DNA of 10,254 nt from an uncultured Ruminococcus sp. (GCA_945632055.1 CALZCU010000012.1:1-10254); one strand, 5' to 3'; numbered from the stretch's first letter, positions 1-6,841 are shown. Made by a program: numbers and translations. Notes: generated from the letters alone by a model not told the origin.

Positions 1-399
1 CGTGGCGGCTGTCTGGGCGAAACCTGCACAATCGCTCTGCTTGCAGGCGGAATTTACCTTATCGCAAGAAAGGTAATAAGCTGGCACACACCTGTTGCAT
101 TTATCGGCACAGTGCTTGTAATGTCGCTCATTTTTGACAAAGCTCCGCTTTATCAGCTTATGTCGGGAGGACTTATCATCGGCGCATTCTTTATGGCTAC
201 CGACTACGCAACAACTCCCTGCACAAAATGGGGCAAGATTATTTTCGGAATCGGGTGCGGTCTTATAACCATACTGATAAGATTCTGGGGAACTTCTCCA
301 GAGGGCGTATCGTACTCCATTCTGCTTATGAACATCTTTACACCGTACATTTCAAGGCTCACTCGTTCAAAGCCGCTTATCGGAGGTGACAGGCGATGA
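1..399 (+). CDS. rnfD: RnfD, Rnf electron transport complex membrane subunit D (3' part; start lies outside window)
   Basis: The reading frame is open from base 1 to a TGA at 397-399 and gives the last 132 residues of RnfD, an integral membrane subunit of ferredoxin:NAD+ oxidoreductase that carries a covalently bound FMN. The fragment opens inside the conserved GGxLGET segment (here GGCLGETC, residues 2-9), continues through about five hydrophobic helices, and contains the family's D-Y-x-T-x-P-x-T-K-x-G stretch (about 68-78) and the PEG...LLMN...TP block before a short basic tail. The FMN-attachment threonine motif should lie upstream, outside the window. The stop overlaps the rnfG start (ATGA, 396-399). 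Odd points: cysteines at fragment positions 4, 9 and 74, where I recall Ser, Ser/Ala and Val in relatives. The family call is secure; the N-terminal half cannot be judged. Confidence 0.95.
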   Translation, partial: RGGCLGETCTIALLAGGIYLIARKVISWHTPVAFIGTVLVMSLIFDKAPLYQLMSGGLIIGAFFMATDYATTPCTKWGKIIFGIGCGLITILIRFWGTSPEGVSYSILLMNIFTPYISRLTRSKPLIGGDRR

Positions 400-932
400 A
401 AAATACCTACCGTGAAATTGTAAAGCCTGTGCTTGTGCTTTGCAGTATCTGCCTTGCCGTAACGGCTCTGCTTGCATACATCAACTCCGTAACCTCTCCG
501 ATTATCGCAAAGGCTGAGCAGGAGGCGGCACAGAAAGCTATGACCGAGGTTCTGCCCGAAGCCGACAGCTTTGAAGCAGTCAGCGCAGACGGAATGCCCG
601 AATCGGTAAGGGAAATCAACCGTGCCGCAAACGGAGCAGGCTATGTGTTCACACTGACAACAAAGGGCTACGGCGGCGATATGAAGCTGATATGCTCAAT
701 AAAATCAGACGGAACAATCGGAGCTTGTAAAACTCTTTCACACAACGAAACAAGCGGTCTTGGCTCAAAGACGGCTGAGGACCCGTACAGAAGTCAGTAC
801 TTCGGAAAAAGCGCAGACACGCTCTCCGAGGTTGACGCAATTTCAGGTGCAACAATTTCCTCTAACGCATACAAGGGTGCGATTGAGGACGCATTCAAGG
901 CATACGAGCTTGTAAAGGAGGCTGAGAAATAA
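396..932 (+). CDS. rnfG: RnfG, FMN-binding subunit of the Rnf complex
   Basis: A 178-residue protein, normal length for RnfG, with one N-terminal membrane helix (about residues 10-30) and an outward-facing FMN-binding domain. The covalent flavin site is visible as S-G-A-T at residues 150-153, so Thr153 is the predicted phosphoester attachment point for FMN. The conserved GYGG (91-94) and ETSGLG (118-123) motifs are also present. In the established Rnf scheme RnfG relays electrons from the membrane [2Fe-2S] cluster held by RnfA and RnfE towards RnfD and RnfC. The ATG at 396 overlaps the rnfD stop and has GGAGG at 382-386, 9 nt upstream, so the start is well supported. The stop shares one base with the rnfE start (TAATG), which implies coupled translation. 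All key residues are intact. Confidence 0.97.
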   Translation: MKNTYREIVKPVLVLCSICLAVTALLAYINSVTSPIIAKAEQEAAQKAMTEVLPEADSFEAVSADGMPESVREINRAANGAGYVFTLTTKGYGGDMKLICSIKSDGTIGACKTLSHNETSGLGSKTAEDPYRSQYFGKSADTLSEVDAISGATISSNAYKGAIEDAFKAYELVKEAEK

Positions 933-1609
933 TGAACAAAAGGCAAAATCTCTTTAAGGGCATAATCAAGGAAAATCCCGTACTCGTTCTGATACTCGGC
1001 ACCTGCCCCACGCTTGCCGTATCAACAAGCGTTATGAGTGCGCTCGGAATGGGTGCCGCCGCAACGCTCGTGCTTCTCTGCTCAAACATTGTAATATCCG
1101 CACTGCGCAATGTAATCCCCGACAAGGTGCGTATTCCCTGCTACATCGTGCTTATCGCAGGCTTTGTGACAATGGTGCAGATGCTTGTAAAGGCTTTTGC
1201 TCCTGCGCTTGACGAGGCTCTCGGAATTTATCTTCCGCTGATTGTTGTTAACTGCATTATTCTCGGCAGAGCCGAAATGTTCGCAAACAAAAACAAGGTG
1301 CTTGACTCCGCAATTGACGCTGTCGGAATGGGCGCAGGCTTCACGCTTGCACTTCTTCTTATGGCTACAATAAGAGAGGTTCTCGGCAACGGCACTTGGC
1401 TTGGAATTGAAATTCCGATACTCATCGACAACAAAATCTCGATAATGACAATGGCGCCCGGCGGCTTTCTTGTGTTCGGAATCCTGATTGCAATTGTCAA
1501 CAAAATTTCGGGAGGCAAAAATTCAAAAAAGAGCTTCGGCTGTGCAGGCTGTCCGTCTGCTGAAATCTGCCAAAAAGCCGCCTGCGGTGAAAAGGAGGAA
1601 GCAAAATGA
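932..1609 (+). CDS. rnfE: RnfE, Rnf complex membrane subunit E with cysteine-rich C-terminal tail
   Basis: A 225-residue polytopic membrane protein of the RnfE/NqrD family with about six helices. Cys25 in the LGTCP motif and Cys108 in VVNC sit in the two half-helices that, paired with matching cysteines of RnfA, hold the intramembrane [2Fe-2S] cluster in Rnf and Na+-NQR structures. The ribosome binding site AAGGAGG (915-921) lies 10 nt before the ATG at 932. The membrane domain ends near residue 192; a hydrophilic tail of about 33 residues follows, with four cysteines (Cys204, Cys207, Cys213, Cys218) in a C-x2-C-x5-C-x4-C pattern. This tail is not part of the core fold and could bind metal or an iron-sulfur cluster. 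The stop overlaps the rnfA start (ATGA, 1606-1609). Confidence 0.97.
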   Translation: MNKRQNLFKGIIKENPVLVLILGTCPTLAVSTSVMSALGMGAAATLVLLCSNIVISALRNVIPDKVRIPCYIVLIAGFVTMVQMLVKAFAPALDEALGIYLPLIVVNCIILGRAEMFANKNKVLDSAIDAVGMGAGFTLALLLMATIREVLGNGTWLGIEIPILIDNKISIMTMAPGGFLVFGILIAIVNKISGGKNSKKSFGCAGCPSAEICQKAACGEKEEAK

Positions 1610-2196
1610 CAAAATTTCTTATAATTATGCTGTCCGCCGTATTCATCAACAACTATGTGCTGTCAAGGTTTCTGGGCATCTGTCCGTTCCTCGGAGTTTC
1701 CAAAAAGCTGAATCAGGCAACGGGAATGAGCCTTGCGGTGATCTTTGTAATGCTTATGGCTACGGCTGTGACCTGGCCGATACAGATGTATCTGCTCGAG
1801 CCGAACAACCTCGGCTATCTTCAGACAATCGTCTTTATCCTTGTAATTGCTTCGCTCGTTCAGCTTGTTGAAATTATTTTGAAAAGATACATTCCCTCGC
1901 TTCACAAGTCGCTCGGAGTATATCTTCCGCTTATCACCACAAACTGCGCCGTACTCGGCGTTACAATCCTCAACATTGACGAGGGCTACAGCTTTGCAGA
2001 AGCAATGGTGAACTCGCTCGGAAGCGGACTCGGCTTCTTCCTTGCAATGGTGATGTTTTCGGGAGTCCGTTCAAAGCTTGAGGGAGCTGACATTCCAAAG
2101 GCATTTCAGGGCTTGCCGATAACGCTTGTAGCCGCTTCGATAACCTCGCTGTCGTTCCTCGGCTTTACGGGCGTTATTGAAAACCTGTTTGCATAA
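1606..2196 (+). CDS. rnfA: RnfA, Rnf complex membrane subunit A
   Basis: A 196-residue, six-helix membrane protein of the RnfA/NqrE family, at the usual length. It is a paralogue of RnfE inserted in the opposite orientation. The shared cluster-binding motifs are clear: Cys26 in G-I-C-P-F-L-G and Cys114 in T-T-N-C-A-V-L-G. With Cys25 and Cys108 of RnfE these are expected to hold the [2Fe-2S] cluster in the middle of the membrane that passes electrons from RnfB to RnfG. The N-terminal INNYVLSRFLG stretch is typical of the family. AAAGGAGG (1591-1598) lies 7 nt before the ATG, inside the end of rnfE, so translation is coupled to rnfE. The gene ends 14 nt before rnfB. Confidence 0.98.
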   Translation: MTKFLIIMLSAVFINNYVLSRFLGICPFLGVSKKLNQATGMSLAVIFVMLMATAVTWPIQMYLLEPNNLGYLQTIVFILVIASLVQLVEIILKRYIPSLHKSLGVYLPLITTNCAVLGVTILNIDEGYSFAEAMVNSLGSGLGFFLAMVMFSGVRSKLEGADIPKAFQGLPITLVAASITSLSFLGFTGVIENLFA

Positions 2197-2197
2197 C

Positions 2198-2203
2198 GGA
2201 GGT
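2198..2203 (+). promoter_or_regulatory. Ribosome binding site that sets the rnfB start
   Basis: GGAGGT lies 2 nt after the rnfA stop (2194-2196). The GGAGG core (2198-2202) is 8 nt upstream of the ATG at 2211. An in-frame GTG at 2202 begins inside this site, so it cannot be the true start; rnfB should be read from 2211. Confidence 0.9.
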
Positions 2204-2210
2204 GCTGTTT

Positions 2211-3044
2211 ATGAATGAAATTTTAACTGCCGTTATCCCCGTTGTGATTATCGGCTTAATCTGTGCCGCTGTGCTTGTAACGGCTTCAAAAATTATGGCT
2301 GTCAAGGAAAACGAGAAAATTCCGAAAATTCGTGAATGTCTGCCCGGTGCAAACTGCGGAGCCTGCGGCTTTGCGGGCTGTGACGGCTACGCAAAGGCTC
2401 TTGCCGAAACAGAGGGTACTCCGACAAACCTCTGCGTTCCCGGCGGCGACAGCGTTTCACGAAAAATCAGCGAGCTGTTGGGCGTGGAATTTGAAGATGT
2501 TATTGAAAAGGTCGCCGTTGTGCATTGCTCAGGCGACTGCCGCTTCACACAGGACAGAGTTGAATACAGCGGAATTGAGAGCTGTGCCGCCGCCAAACTG
2601 ATTTTCAGCTCAAAGGGCGAGTGTTCCTACGGCTGTATGGGACTCGGCGACTGCGCAAAGGCTTGTCCGAACAATGCAGTCTGCATTGAAAGCGGAATTG
2701 CACGAATTAACACAAAGCAGTGCGTCGGCTGCGGCTTATGCGTAAAGGCTTGCCCCAACACCGTTATTTCGCTTATGGACGATGTTGAGAGAGCCGTTGT
2801 TGCCTGCAACAACAAGGACAAGGGAGCGCAGACACGCAAGGCCTGCAAAAGCGGCTGTATCGGCTGTAAAAAGTGCGAAAAGGTCTGCCCGTCGGGTGCG
2901 ATTAAGGTTGTGAACAACCTTGCACAAATCGACTATTCAAAATGCCCGGACTGCGAGGATTTCGGAATCTGCGCAAGAGAATGTACCACAGGCTGTATCG
3001 TGATTTCCGACTTCACAGGGCAGTGTAACGCTGCACCCAATTAG
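2211..3044 (+). CDS. rnfB: RnfB, ferredoxin-oxidising iron-sulfur subunit of the Rnf complex
   Basis: A 277-residue protein from the ATG at 2211. It has an N-terminal membrane anchor (about residues 4-26), then the Fes/4Fe-4S domain with Cys43, Cys49, Cys52 and Cys57 (C-x5-C-x2-C-x4-C), followed by ferredoxin-like cluster motifs: Cys138/142/148/152 before Pro153, Cys171/174/177/181 before Pro182, and Cys216/219/222/226 before Pro227. In the established Rnf mechanism RnfB accepts electrons from reduced ferredoxin in the cytoplasm and passes them to the RnfA/RnfE cluster. A last cysteine group (245, 248, 254, 258, 262) has a non-standard C-x2-C-x5-C-x3-C-x3-C spacing and lacks the usual Cys-Pro. 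The gene is last in the rnf set, as in clostridial rnfCDGEAB operons. No clear terminator follows directly. Confidence 0.97.
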   Translation: MNEILTAVIPVVIIGLICAAVLVTASKIMAVKENEKIPKIRECLPGANCGACGFAGCDGYAKALAETEGTPTNLCVPGGDSVSRKISELLGVEFEDVIEKVAVVHCSGDCRFTQDRVEYSGIESCAAAKLIFSSKGECSYGCMGLGDCAKACPNNAVCIESGIARINTKQCVGCGLCVKACPNTVISLMDDVERAVVACNNKDKGAQTRKACKSGCIGCKKCEKVCPSGAIKVVNNLAQIDYSKCPDCEDFGICARECTTGCIVISDFTGQCNAAPN

Positions 3045-3130
3045 CGCAAATTGTTTTTGAGTAAATCAAATACTAATTCCCGACCGTTCTATGAAATTAA
3101 TATTTAGTAAATAAATTTAGGAGTGATTTT

Positions 3131-3589
3131 ATGAAATACTGCCCGAAATGTAACGCTTGTAATTTAAATGATAACGAAAAATGTTTTAAGTGTAATTATT
3201 CTTTTACATCTGACAATTCCGAGGACAATACAATTTCCACTATTGAAGAAAAATCAGATAACATAAATAGCACAATTACTCATCAACAAATCAGTGATTC
3301 AGATACTACTATTGAAACGAGTTCAGAAAATGACGAAATGCCACATAACAATGCTATTGCAACAGTAATCCGAGTAATAGCGGTACTTACATACATCTGC
3401 GGTTTTATAGCCGGTATTGTATTTGCCGCCAATCAGCCTTCATACAGCTCATTGTACGGCAGTCATTCAAATCAGTTTTCCTGGGTGGTGGCTTTCATCT
3501 GGTGGGGTGCTTCCTTTATAAGCGGTACATTTATCCTCGGCTTCTCAGAAATAATAAAGCTACTTAATGACATCAAGAATAAGAAGTAA
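3131..3589 (+). CDS. Zinc-ribbon protein with two membrane segments, function unknown
   Basis: A 152-residue protein with an N-terminal zinc ribbon built from C-P-K-C (Cys4, Cys7) and C-F-K-C (Cys18, Cys21); Cys10 is extra. A Ser/Thr/Asp/Glu-rich, probably disordered linker follows (about 24-74), then two hydrophobic helices (about 76-100 and 116-138), a short loop between them rich in Ser and Tyr, and a Lys-rich end. AGGAG (3119-3123) lies 7 nt before the ATG. It sits 86 nt after rnfB on the same strand with no obvious terminator between, so read-through is possible, but nothing ties it to electron transport. It is much AT-richer than its neighbours: 15 of its first 50 bases are G or C. Similar zinc-ribbon plus membrane architectures are common in Clostridia. 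I do not recognise a specific family. Confidence 0.8.
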   Translation: MKYCPKCNACNLNDNEKCFKCNYSFTSDNSEDNTISTIEEKSDNINSTITHQQISDSDTTIETSSENDEMPHNNAIATVIRVIAVLTYICGFIAGIVFAANQPSYSSLYGSHSNQFSWVVAFIWWGASFISGTFILGFSEIIKLLNDIKNKK

Positions 3590-3611
3590 CAGTAATAAAT
3601 TCAACACAAAG

Positions 3612-3657
3612 CACCCCATACCTTCCGACTGCGGTTGGTATGGGGTGTTGATTTTTT
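3612..3657 (+). terminator. Strong intrinsic terminator after the zinc-ribbon gene
   Basis: CACCCCATACC (3612-3622) pairs perfectly with GGTATGGGGTG (3637-3647). The loop can form a further CCG/CGG stem (3625-3627 with 3632-3634). A run of six T follows at 3652-3657. It lies 22 nt after the stop of the zinc-ribbon gene and probably ends transcripts that read through from rnf as well. On the opposite strand the stem is not followed by a good T run, so it seems mainly one-way. Confidence 0.88.
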
Positions 3658-3713
3658 GTTAATTTTTATCTGATAATTGAGGTTGATATATCGAAAACCT
3701 TGTACCTTGCTCA

Positions 3714-3745
3714 TTTTAAACCGGTCGATTTCGACCAGTTTAAAA
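3714..3745 (-). terminator. Long inverted repeat downstream of the YfhO-family gene, possible terminator
   Basis: Two 15-nt arms, 3714-3728 and 3731-3745, are reverse complements except for one C-A mismatch (3722/3737), with a 2-nt centre. In RNA read from the - strand that mismatch becomes a G-U wobble, so the hairpin is complete on that strand. It lies 57 bp beyond the stop of the YfhO-family gene. The T run after the stem is weak because the outer stem is itself made of T and A, so a terminator role is likely but not certain; a protein-binding palindrome is the alternative. Confidence 0.5.
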
Positions 3746-3801
3746 ATAGATTATGCAAAATTATTCGGCATATTGCCACCTCAGATTCACATCAGACCAA
3801 A

Positions 3802-6522
3802 TTATTTCTTATCTTTTAATTCACTTTGCTTTTCTGCCTTGCCCTTCTTTTTAAGTCTGTACGACAGAAAGCAGAGTGCGGCGAAGGTGAGTGCGCATAT
3901 TACCGAAACGACAAGTCCGGGCCAGAAGCCCTTGGGATAGTACACAAGGCTTATTTCGTGAGTGCCCTTTGTGAGCGGGAAGGCTACAAGCGAGTTGCCG
4001 ACAGGTGTTATTTCAACCTTTTCGCCGTCAACGGTTGCCGACCAGCCCTCCTCGTAGGGAACAGAGGTGTAGAACAAGCCGTCCTTGCTTACGCTGATGT
4101 TGCCGCTCATTGAGTTGCCCGAAAGCTTTGTTGTTGTCATAACATCACTGCTGACAATCTGATATCCTCTTTCAAAGACATCCTCGTTAAGCAGATTTAC
4201 ATAAACCTGTGCCGAGCCTGACTGTCCCTGCTTGAGCTGAGCATAAACCGAAATCTTGTCACCCTTGTTAAAGTAGCCTATGCACGCAATGTATGGGCGA
4301 GCCATTCCGTAGGTTGTGCCCTGTGCGGCGTCATTCTGCATTATAGTAACATTATCTCCGCCGGAAATCTTTGCATACATCAGGTAAAGTCCGTCCTTGG
4401 GAGCCTCATAGTTCCACTTTACATGGGGCGTGATTGTTGTGTCTGTGCAGGAGAACGAGTAGTATCCGTAGGAGGTTTTGTTTACGGTGAATTTGGTTGC
4501 GTCATAGTGTCCCTGCGAAACAACCTCAAGCGGAGTGTAAACCGGCTCGTCAATTCCTGTGGCAAGCTTGAAAAATTCACTCTGCTTGTCAAAAGGATTA
4601 AATCTGTCCTCGTTGTCGTCCTCAACCCACTGCGAGAGCTTCTGATTTACCATAAAGCCCATCGGAATGTAATGCTCGTTTTGGAAGAGCTTTTTATTTT
4701 CAACTGCGTAAACCTCACGCATATCGTAGGTGTTGCGGCAGACTCCCTCTCTTGCAATAAGGTATTTCAGATTCATAAACATATTTGTAACGGGCGAGCC
4801 GTCTGCATAGGTGTAGCGGTTGCCGCTTTTCCAGCCCATCATACCGAAGTTTTCAAAAAATCTCGTCATATTGACATTTGCCATTGAGTTGAACATTGAA
4901 AGGCCGTTGTAGCGGTTGATTGAGCCGTCATTGAGAGTCTGAGTTGAGGTCATCTCGGCTCTCCACAGCTCTGCGGTATTCTTTTCAAGGCTGTCCATAT
5001 AGCTTACAACCTGAGCCGTAGCCTCTCCGCCTCTGGGATAATCAACGGTGGTGGTAACGCTTGTTGTCTTAACGCCGAGATATGCAGTCACTCCGCTTTC
5101 GCCTATTACGGTAACCGCAAGCACAATCAGAAGCACCTGCTTGGGCACAATCCTCTTTGTGTAGAGGAAAAGCATTACGCACAGAACAAACGCAATGATT
5201 GCTGTTGCAATAATTGTATATGCCTGCTGAGTGCCGATAGCCAGCAGAATCACGAGTGCAGTTCCCAGAGCCGCAAGCAGGACATCCCAGAACGAGCTGA
5301 AATCAATCAGCATATACGCTCTGAACGCCATAACAACAAGCACAAAGCTTATCAGATAGCTAAAACGGTAGGGAATCATATTTGTAAAGTGGAAGCCGTG
5401 CCAGATGTAGTCAAGCTGTCTGATGATACAGCTTAAAATCATAAAGAATATCAGGCACATATCAACAACCTTTTCCTTAAGACTGACCTTCTTTGTAGTG
5501 AGAAACAAAATTCCAAGCACGATTGCCGCTGTTCCGCAGGCAATGTTGGGAAGTGCGTCAGCCGCCTTTGTTGCAGGCGGAATAAAGGTGATGAAGTTTG
5601 AAAGTATCTTTCCGATTGCGGCAAGAACTCCTGCAAAATCATCGGTAGCACCGATGTTTATGTCAAACTTGGTCGGGAACGAGCTGCCCGAGGCATTCGT
5701 GTTCTGAAGTCCGAAAAATGCAGGGAGCAGGAAAAATGCAGTCAGACCGATTGCAATAAGCGAGAAAACTCCCGTTTTCATCAGCTTTGTGAAGAAGGTC
5801 TTGATGTTCTCCCACTTCACAATATTGTAGGCTATGAAAATAAGAAGTACAAAAATGCAGGTGAACAAGCCGATATAATAGTTTGACATCAGCGAAATTG
5901 CAAGCGTAACAACATAGAGCCTGAACTTATCTTCAGTGAGAAGCTTGACGATGCCGAGCGCAACAAGCGGTGTTATGCACACTGTGTCGAGCCAGATTGT
6001 GTTCCAATAGTAGCCCATAAAGAATGCGCAGAACGAAAAACAGCAGCCGAACACGACAAGCGAAAAGTCGTTCTTTTTGAACACACTGCGCAGGAAAATT
6101 GCTGTGAACATACCTGCTAAGGCAACCTTTGTAACAACGGAGAACATAAGAAATTCTCTGAGCCACTCGGCAGGAACAAACACAGAAAGCAGGTTCATCG
6201 GGCCTGCAAGGTAGTAGGACATCAGCGCAAAGTAGTTTACTCCGCCGCCCTGAGTCCACGACCAGAACAGGGATTCTCCGCTCTTCAGCTTATCCTGATA
6301 GTCAACCAGAAACGGATAATACTGATGCCACAGGTCGGTAACAAGAATTTGCTGGTCACCGAACGGAGAAACCTTCATAACTGCAAATGCTGTTGTCATA
6401 AGAACAAACGGCACTAAAAATGCAATAATTACGAAAAGGTTGTTTGAGAAAAACGCCTTGATTTTATCCAAAACGGTTGGATTGGGATTAAGGGGCTTTC
6501 CCATTGCTTTTGTATTTGGCAT
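3802..6522 (-). CDS. YfhO-family multi-pass membrane protein (GT-C-like glycosyltransferase family)
   Basis: A 906-residue membrane protein. A first helix (about 29-49) is followed by the family's outward loop, with Asp63 in L-V-T-D-L-W, then H-Q-Y-Y-P-F, the S-L-F-W-S-W segment and a G-G-G-V-N-Y-F motif. About a dozen further helices run to about residue 490. A large extracellular region follows, ending in a beta-rich part with Y-E-E-G-W (about 823-827) and V-D-G-E-K-V, then a last helix (about 868-888) and a Lys-rich cytoplasmic tail. This is the YfhO layout. Family members in Bacillus and Listeria are implicated in adding sugars to lipoteichoic acid using lipid-linked donors; the substrate here is unknown. 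AGGAGG (rc of 6534-6539) lies 11 nt before the ATG at 6522. It follows the GldG/DUF4340 genes on the same strand after a 399-bp repeat-rich gap, so it may have its own promoter; I see no convincing -35/-10. Confidence 0.9.
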   Translation of the reverse strand: MPNTKAMGKPLNPNPTVLDKIKAFFSNNLFVIIAFLVPFVLMTTAFAVMKVSPFGDQQILVTDLWHQYYPFLVDYQDKLKSGESLFWSWTQGGGVNYFALMSYYLAGPMNLLSVFVPAEWLREFLMFSVVTKVALAGMFTAIFLRSVFKKNDFSLVVFGCCFSFCAFFMGYYWNTIWLDTVCITPLVALGIVKLLTEDKFRLYVVTLAISLMSNYYIGLFTCIFVLLIFIAYNIVKWENIKTFFTKLMKTGVFSLIAIGLTAFFLLPAFFGLQNTNASGSSFPTKFDINIGATDDFAGVLAAIGKILSNFITFIPPATKAADALPNIACGTAAIVLGILFLTTKKVSLKEKVVDMCLIFFMILSCIIRQLDYIWHGFHFTNMIPYRFSYLISFVLVVMAFRAYMLIDFSSFWDVLLAALGTALVILLAIGTQQAYTIIATAIIAFVLCVMLFLYTKRIVPKQVLLIVLAVTVIGESGVTAYLGVKTTSVTTTVDYPRGGEATAQVVSYMDSLEKNTAELWRAEMTSTQTLNDGSINRYNGLSMFNSMANVNMTRFFENFGMMGWKSGNRYTYADGSPVTNMFMNLKYLIAREGVCRNTYDMREVYAVENKKLFQNEHYIPMGFMVNQKLSQWVEDDNEDRFNPFDKQSEFFKLATGIDEPVYTPLEVVSQGHYDATKFTVNKTSYGYYSFSCTDTTITPHVKWNYEAPKDGLYLMYAKISGGDNVTIMQNDAAQGTTYGMARPYIACIGYFNKGDKISVYAQLKQGQSGSAQVYVNLLNEDVFERGYQIVSSDVMTTTKLSGNSMSGNISVSKDGLFYTSVPYEEGWSATVDGEKVEITPVGNSLVAFPLTKGTHEISLVYYPKGFWPGLVVSVICALTFAALCFLSYRLKKKGKAEKQSELKDKK

Positions 6523-6554
6523 AAATTAATATACCTCCTCATTTTTCATTGTTG

Positions 6555-6587
6555 GCGGTGTACCCCGCAGGTAATTCGAGCAGATAG
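6555..6587 (+). repeat. Diverged repeat, copy 1 (partner at 6713-6746)
   Basis: Begins GCGGTGT and ends in a 15-nt AATTCG-A-GCAGA-T-AG block (6573-6587) that matches 13 of 15 bases of 6732-6746. The middle part aligns less well. It sits before the first copy of the 102-bp repeat, just as its partner sits before the second copy. Confidence 0.55.
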
Positions 6588-6611
6588 AACGAACACCTGA
6601 TGTATAACGGT

Positions 6612-6713
6612 CGCCCCTACGAGCTGTGATTGTCTGATCAGAAAATACTCATATTTCCTTATCAAAAGACTGAATCAATCTTTTTGTTTGCGGCAACATC
6701 TGCAACCTGACTG
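6612..6713 (+). repeat. 102-bp perfect direct repeat, intergenic copy
   Basis: Identical base for base to 6872-6973, exactly 260 bp away. Bases 6662-6713 correspond to the last 16 codons and stop of the DUF4340 gene; bases 6612-6661 correspond to its downstream sequence. Here it is a non-coding fragment: no ribosome binding site and no longer reading frame attach to it. The left edge lies in a G+C-rich palindrome arm (CGCCCCTACG); the right edge abuts the GCGGTG hairpin at 6713. Confidence 0.97.
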
Positions 6714-6746
6714 CGGTGTGTCACCGCCCCCAATTCGTGCAGACAG
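6713..6746 (+). repeat. Diverged repeat, copy 2, containing a small hairpin
   Basis: Partner of 6555-6587. It opens with a perfect hairpin, GCGGTG (6713-6718) and CACCGC (6722-6727) around a 3-nt loop, and ends in the shared AATTCG-x-GCAGA-x-AG block (6732-6746). Confidence 0.55.
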
Positions 6747-6761
6747 CTCAATAGAAAAGCT

Positions 6762-6841
6762 AACATTTGTGGCCCGACCGAAGCGTTTGCTGTAATTCTG
6801 CGGAACAGTCAAGACTGTTCCCTACGATTTAAACAAATGTT
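6762..6841. repeat. 80-bp segment bounded by 9-bp inverted repeats (MITE/REP-like)
   Basis: AACATTTGT (6762-6770) and its exact reverse complement ACAAATGTT (6833-6841) bound an 80-bp segment that encodes nothing. Inside is a perfect palindrome at 6802-6821. It resembles a small non-autonomous element or a REP-type palindromic repeat, but no flanking target-site duplication is obvious and no transposase is present. Nine-base arms alone can arise by chance, so the element call is tentative. Confidence 0.45.
6802..6821. repeat. Perfect palindrome GGAACAGTC/GACTGTTCC
   Basis: Two perfect 9-nt arms (6802-6810 and 6813-6821) surround a 2-nt centre and are followed by CTACGA, as is the other long palindrome in this gap. 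There is no T run on either side, so a terminator role is unlikely; a repeat-family unit is the better reading. Confidence 0.8.

Noticed and set aside
1488..1871. A 127-codon open frame on the + strand across the end of rnfE and the start of rnfA
   Set aside because: It overlaps two clear Rnf genes in another frame, has no ribosome binding site of its own, and its translation has no recognisable fold or membrane pattern.
2202..2210. GTG start for rnfB at 2202
   Set aside because: The GTG overlaps the ribosome binding site GGAGGT at 2198-2203; the ATG at 2211 has proper spacing.
3045..3130. Promoter for the zinc-ribbon gene (TTGTTT near 3051 with an AT-rich stretch after it)
   Set aside because: The spacing to any -10-like sequence is poor (about 14 nt to TACTAA) and the whole region is AT-rich, so matches are expected by chance.
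3677..3940. An 87-codon open frame on the + strand at the end of the YfhO-family gene
   Set aside because: It overlaps the YfhO 3' end and the inverted repeat at 3714-3745, has no good ribosome binding site, and shows no domain.
4423..4887. A 154-codon open frame on the + strand opposite the YfhO-family gene
   Set aside because: It lies wholly inside a well-supported gene on the other strand. Its translation is a typical antisense shadow, without a ribosome binding site or known motif.
6541..6660. Riboswitch or leader upstream of the YfhO-family gene
   Set aside because: I could not find a known riboswitch core or a terminator/antiterminator pair; the pairing seen belongs to the repeat elements.
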